Origin: Gammaproteobacteria bacterium
Lineage (GTDB): Bacteria > Pseudomonadota > Gammaproteobacteria > Pseudomonadales > IMCC2047
Direction of reading: 5' to 3'
NCBI GenBank assembly: GCA_021773395.1
Contig: JAJFKB010000024.1
Coordinates: 1-64,000 of the forward strand
Length of the DNA stretch: 64,000 bases
The position numbers and the translations under genes were made by a program. The stretch's first letter is position 1. The number at the start of each line of letters is the position of its first letter. Positions 63,931-64,000 of this stretch are shown here, piece by piece. The notes under the pieces are model-generated. The model did no database searches. It was not told the DNA's origin and was given only the letters and a program-made list of their open reading frames with translations.

Positions 63931-64000
63931 CTAGCCTCTTAAGTTCCTGAGTCGCGTAGAATTAGCAATCAGCTGTTCCGTTCCGGCATAAACAAGAAAC
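63931..64000 (-). CDS. aauE: C-terminal end of a MauE/AauE-like membrane protein
   Basis: The minus strand entering from the right reads FLVYAGTEQLIANSTRLRNL and ends with TAG at 63,931-63,933, five bases before aauD. In mau/aau clusters the gene before D is E, a membrane protein for light-chain export or maturation. Only about 22 codons are in the window, so the call rests on position. Confidence 0.5.
   Translation of the reverse strand, partial: FLVYAGTEQLIANSTRLRNLRG

Noticed and set aside
1-64000. CRISPR arrays and rRNA genes
   Set aside because: No regularly spaced short direct repeats and no rRNA-like sequence were seen.

Overview
The window looks like a gammaproteobacterial chromosome, probably of the Pseudomonadales/Cellvibrionales type. 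This rests on the right third, whose order metZ-purF-cvpA-SPOR-folC-accD-truA-fimV-asd-leuB-leuD-leuC with a divergent LysR gene matches my memory of Pseudomonas and relatives. An MFS gene, aroC, prmB and folE follow, and the right edge carries the tail of an aromatic amine dehydrogenase cluster (aauE end, aauD, aauA and two cytochromes c).

The middle, about 2,998-42,554, is an integrated genomic island of roughly 39.5 kb. Its right end is an intact tRNA-Lys(CTT) gene (42,509-42,584, minus strand) with a tyrosine integrase just inside. Its left end is a displaced 3' fragment of the same tRNA (2,998-3,043) in the same orientation. No conjugation genes are visible.

The island cargo is dominated by a co-directional minus-strand block, 31,215 to 9,613. 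Its first part is a probable envelope module: a YCF48/BNR-repeat protein, an MMPL/RND transporter, a DUF1302 outer-membrane protein and a DUF1329 protein. Its second part is an aniline-type catabolic operon: glutamine-synthetase-like amide ligase, class I amidotransferase, Rieske dioxygenase large and small subunits, reductase, ferredoxin, catechol 2,3-dioxygenase, GlcG-like protein, and a dmp/xyl-type lower meta pathway (dehydrogenase, hydrolase, hydratase, decarboxylase, acylating acetaldehyde dehydrogenase, aldolase). It ends in two glutathione-type isomerase/transferase genes. Together these should turn an arylamine into a catechol and then into pyruvate and acetyl-CoA. No 4-oxalocrotonate tautomerase gene was seen.

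The island has been rearranged repeatedly. It holds a three-recombinase (RIT-type) element with a broken third gene, a second integrase of another type, two inverted site modules sharing a TTATGYAAAG decamer, two IS3-family ends bracketing a GC-richer oxidoreductase/TetR pair, an IS4-family relic beside a decayed copy of part of the aldolase gene, and a ruined TonB receptor gene near the left end.

Left of the island, 480-2,744 looks like integron-cassette sequence (a Nudix-like gene, a small membrane protein and a HEPN-like gene with attC-like sites, no integron integrase in view). It is followed by a 3' fragment of tRNA-Leu(TAA), an apparent attachment scar of another element. The first 140 bases are the end of an IS3-family element. 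All functional calls come from reading the sequence and remembered family features; no database search was run.
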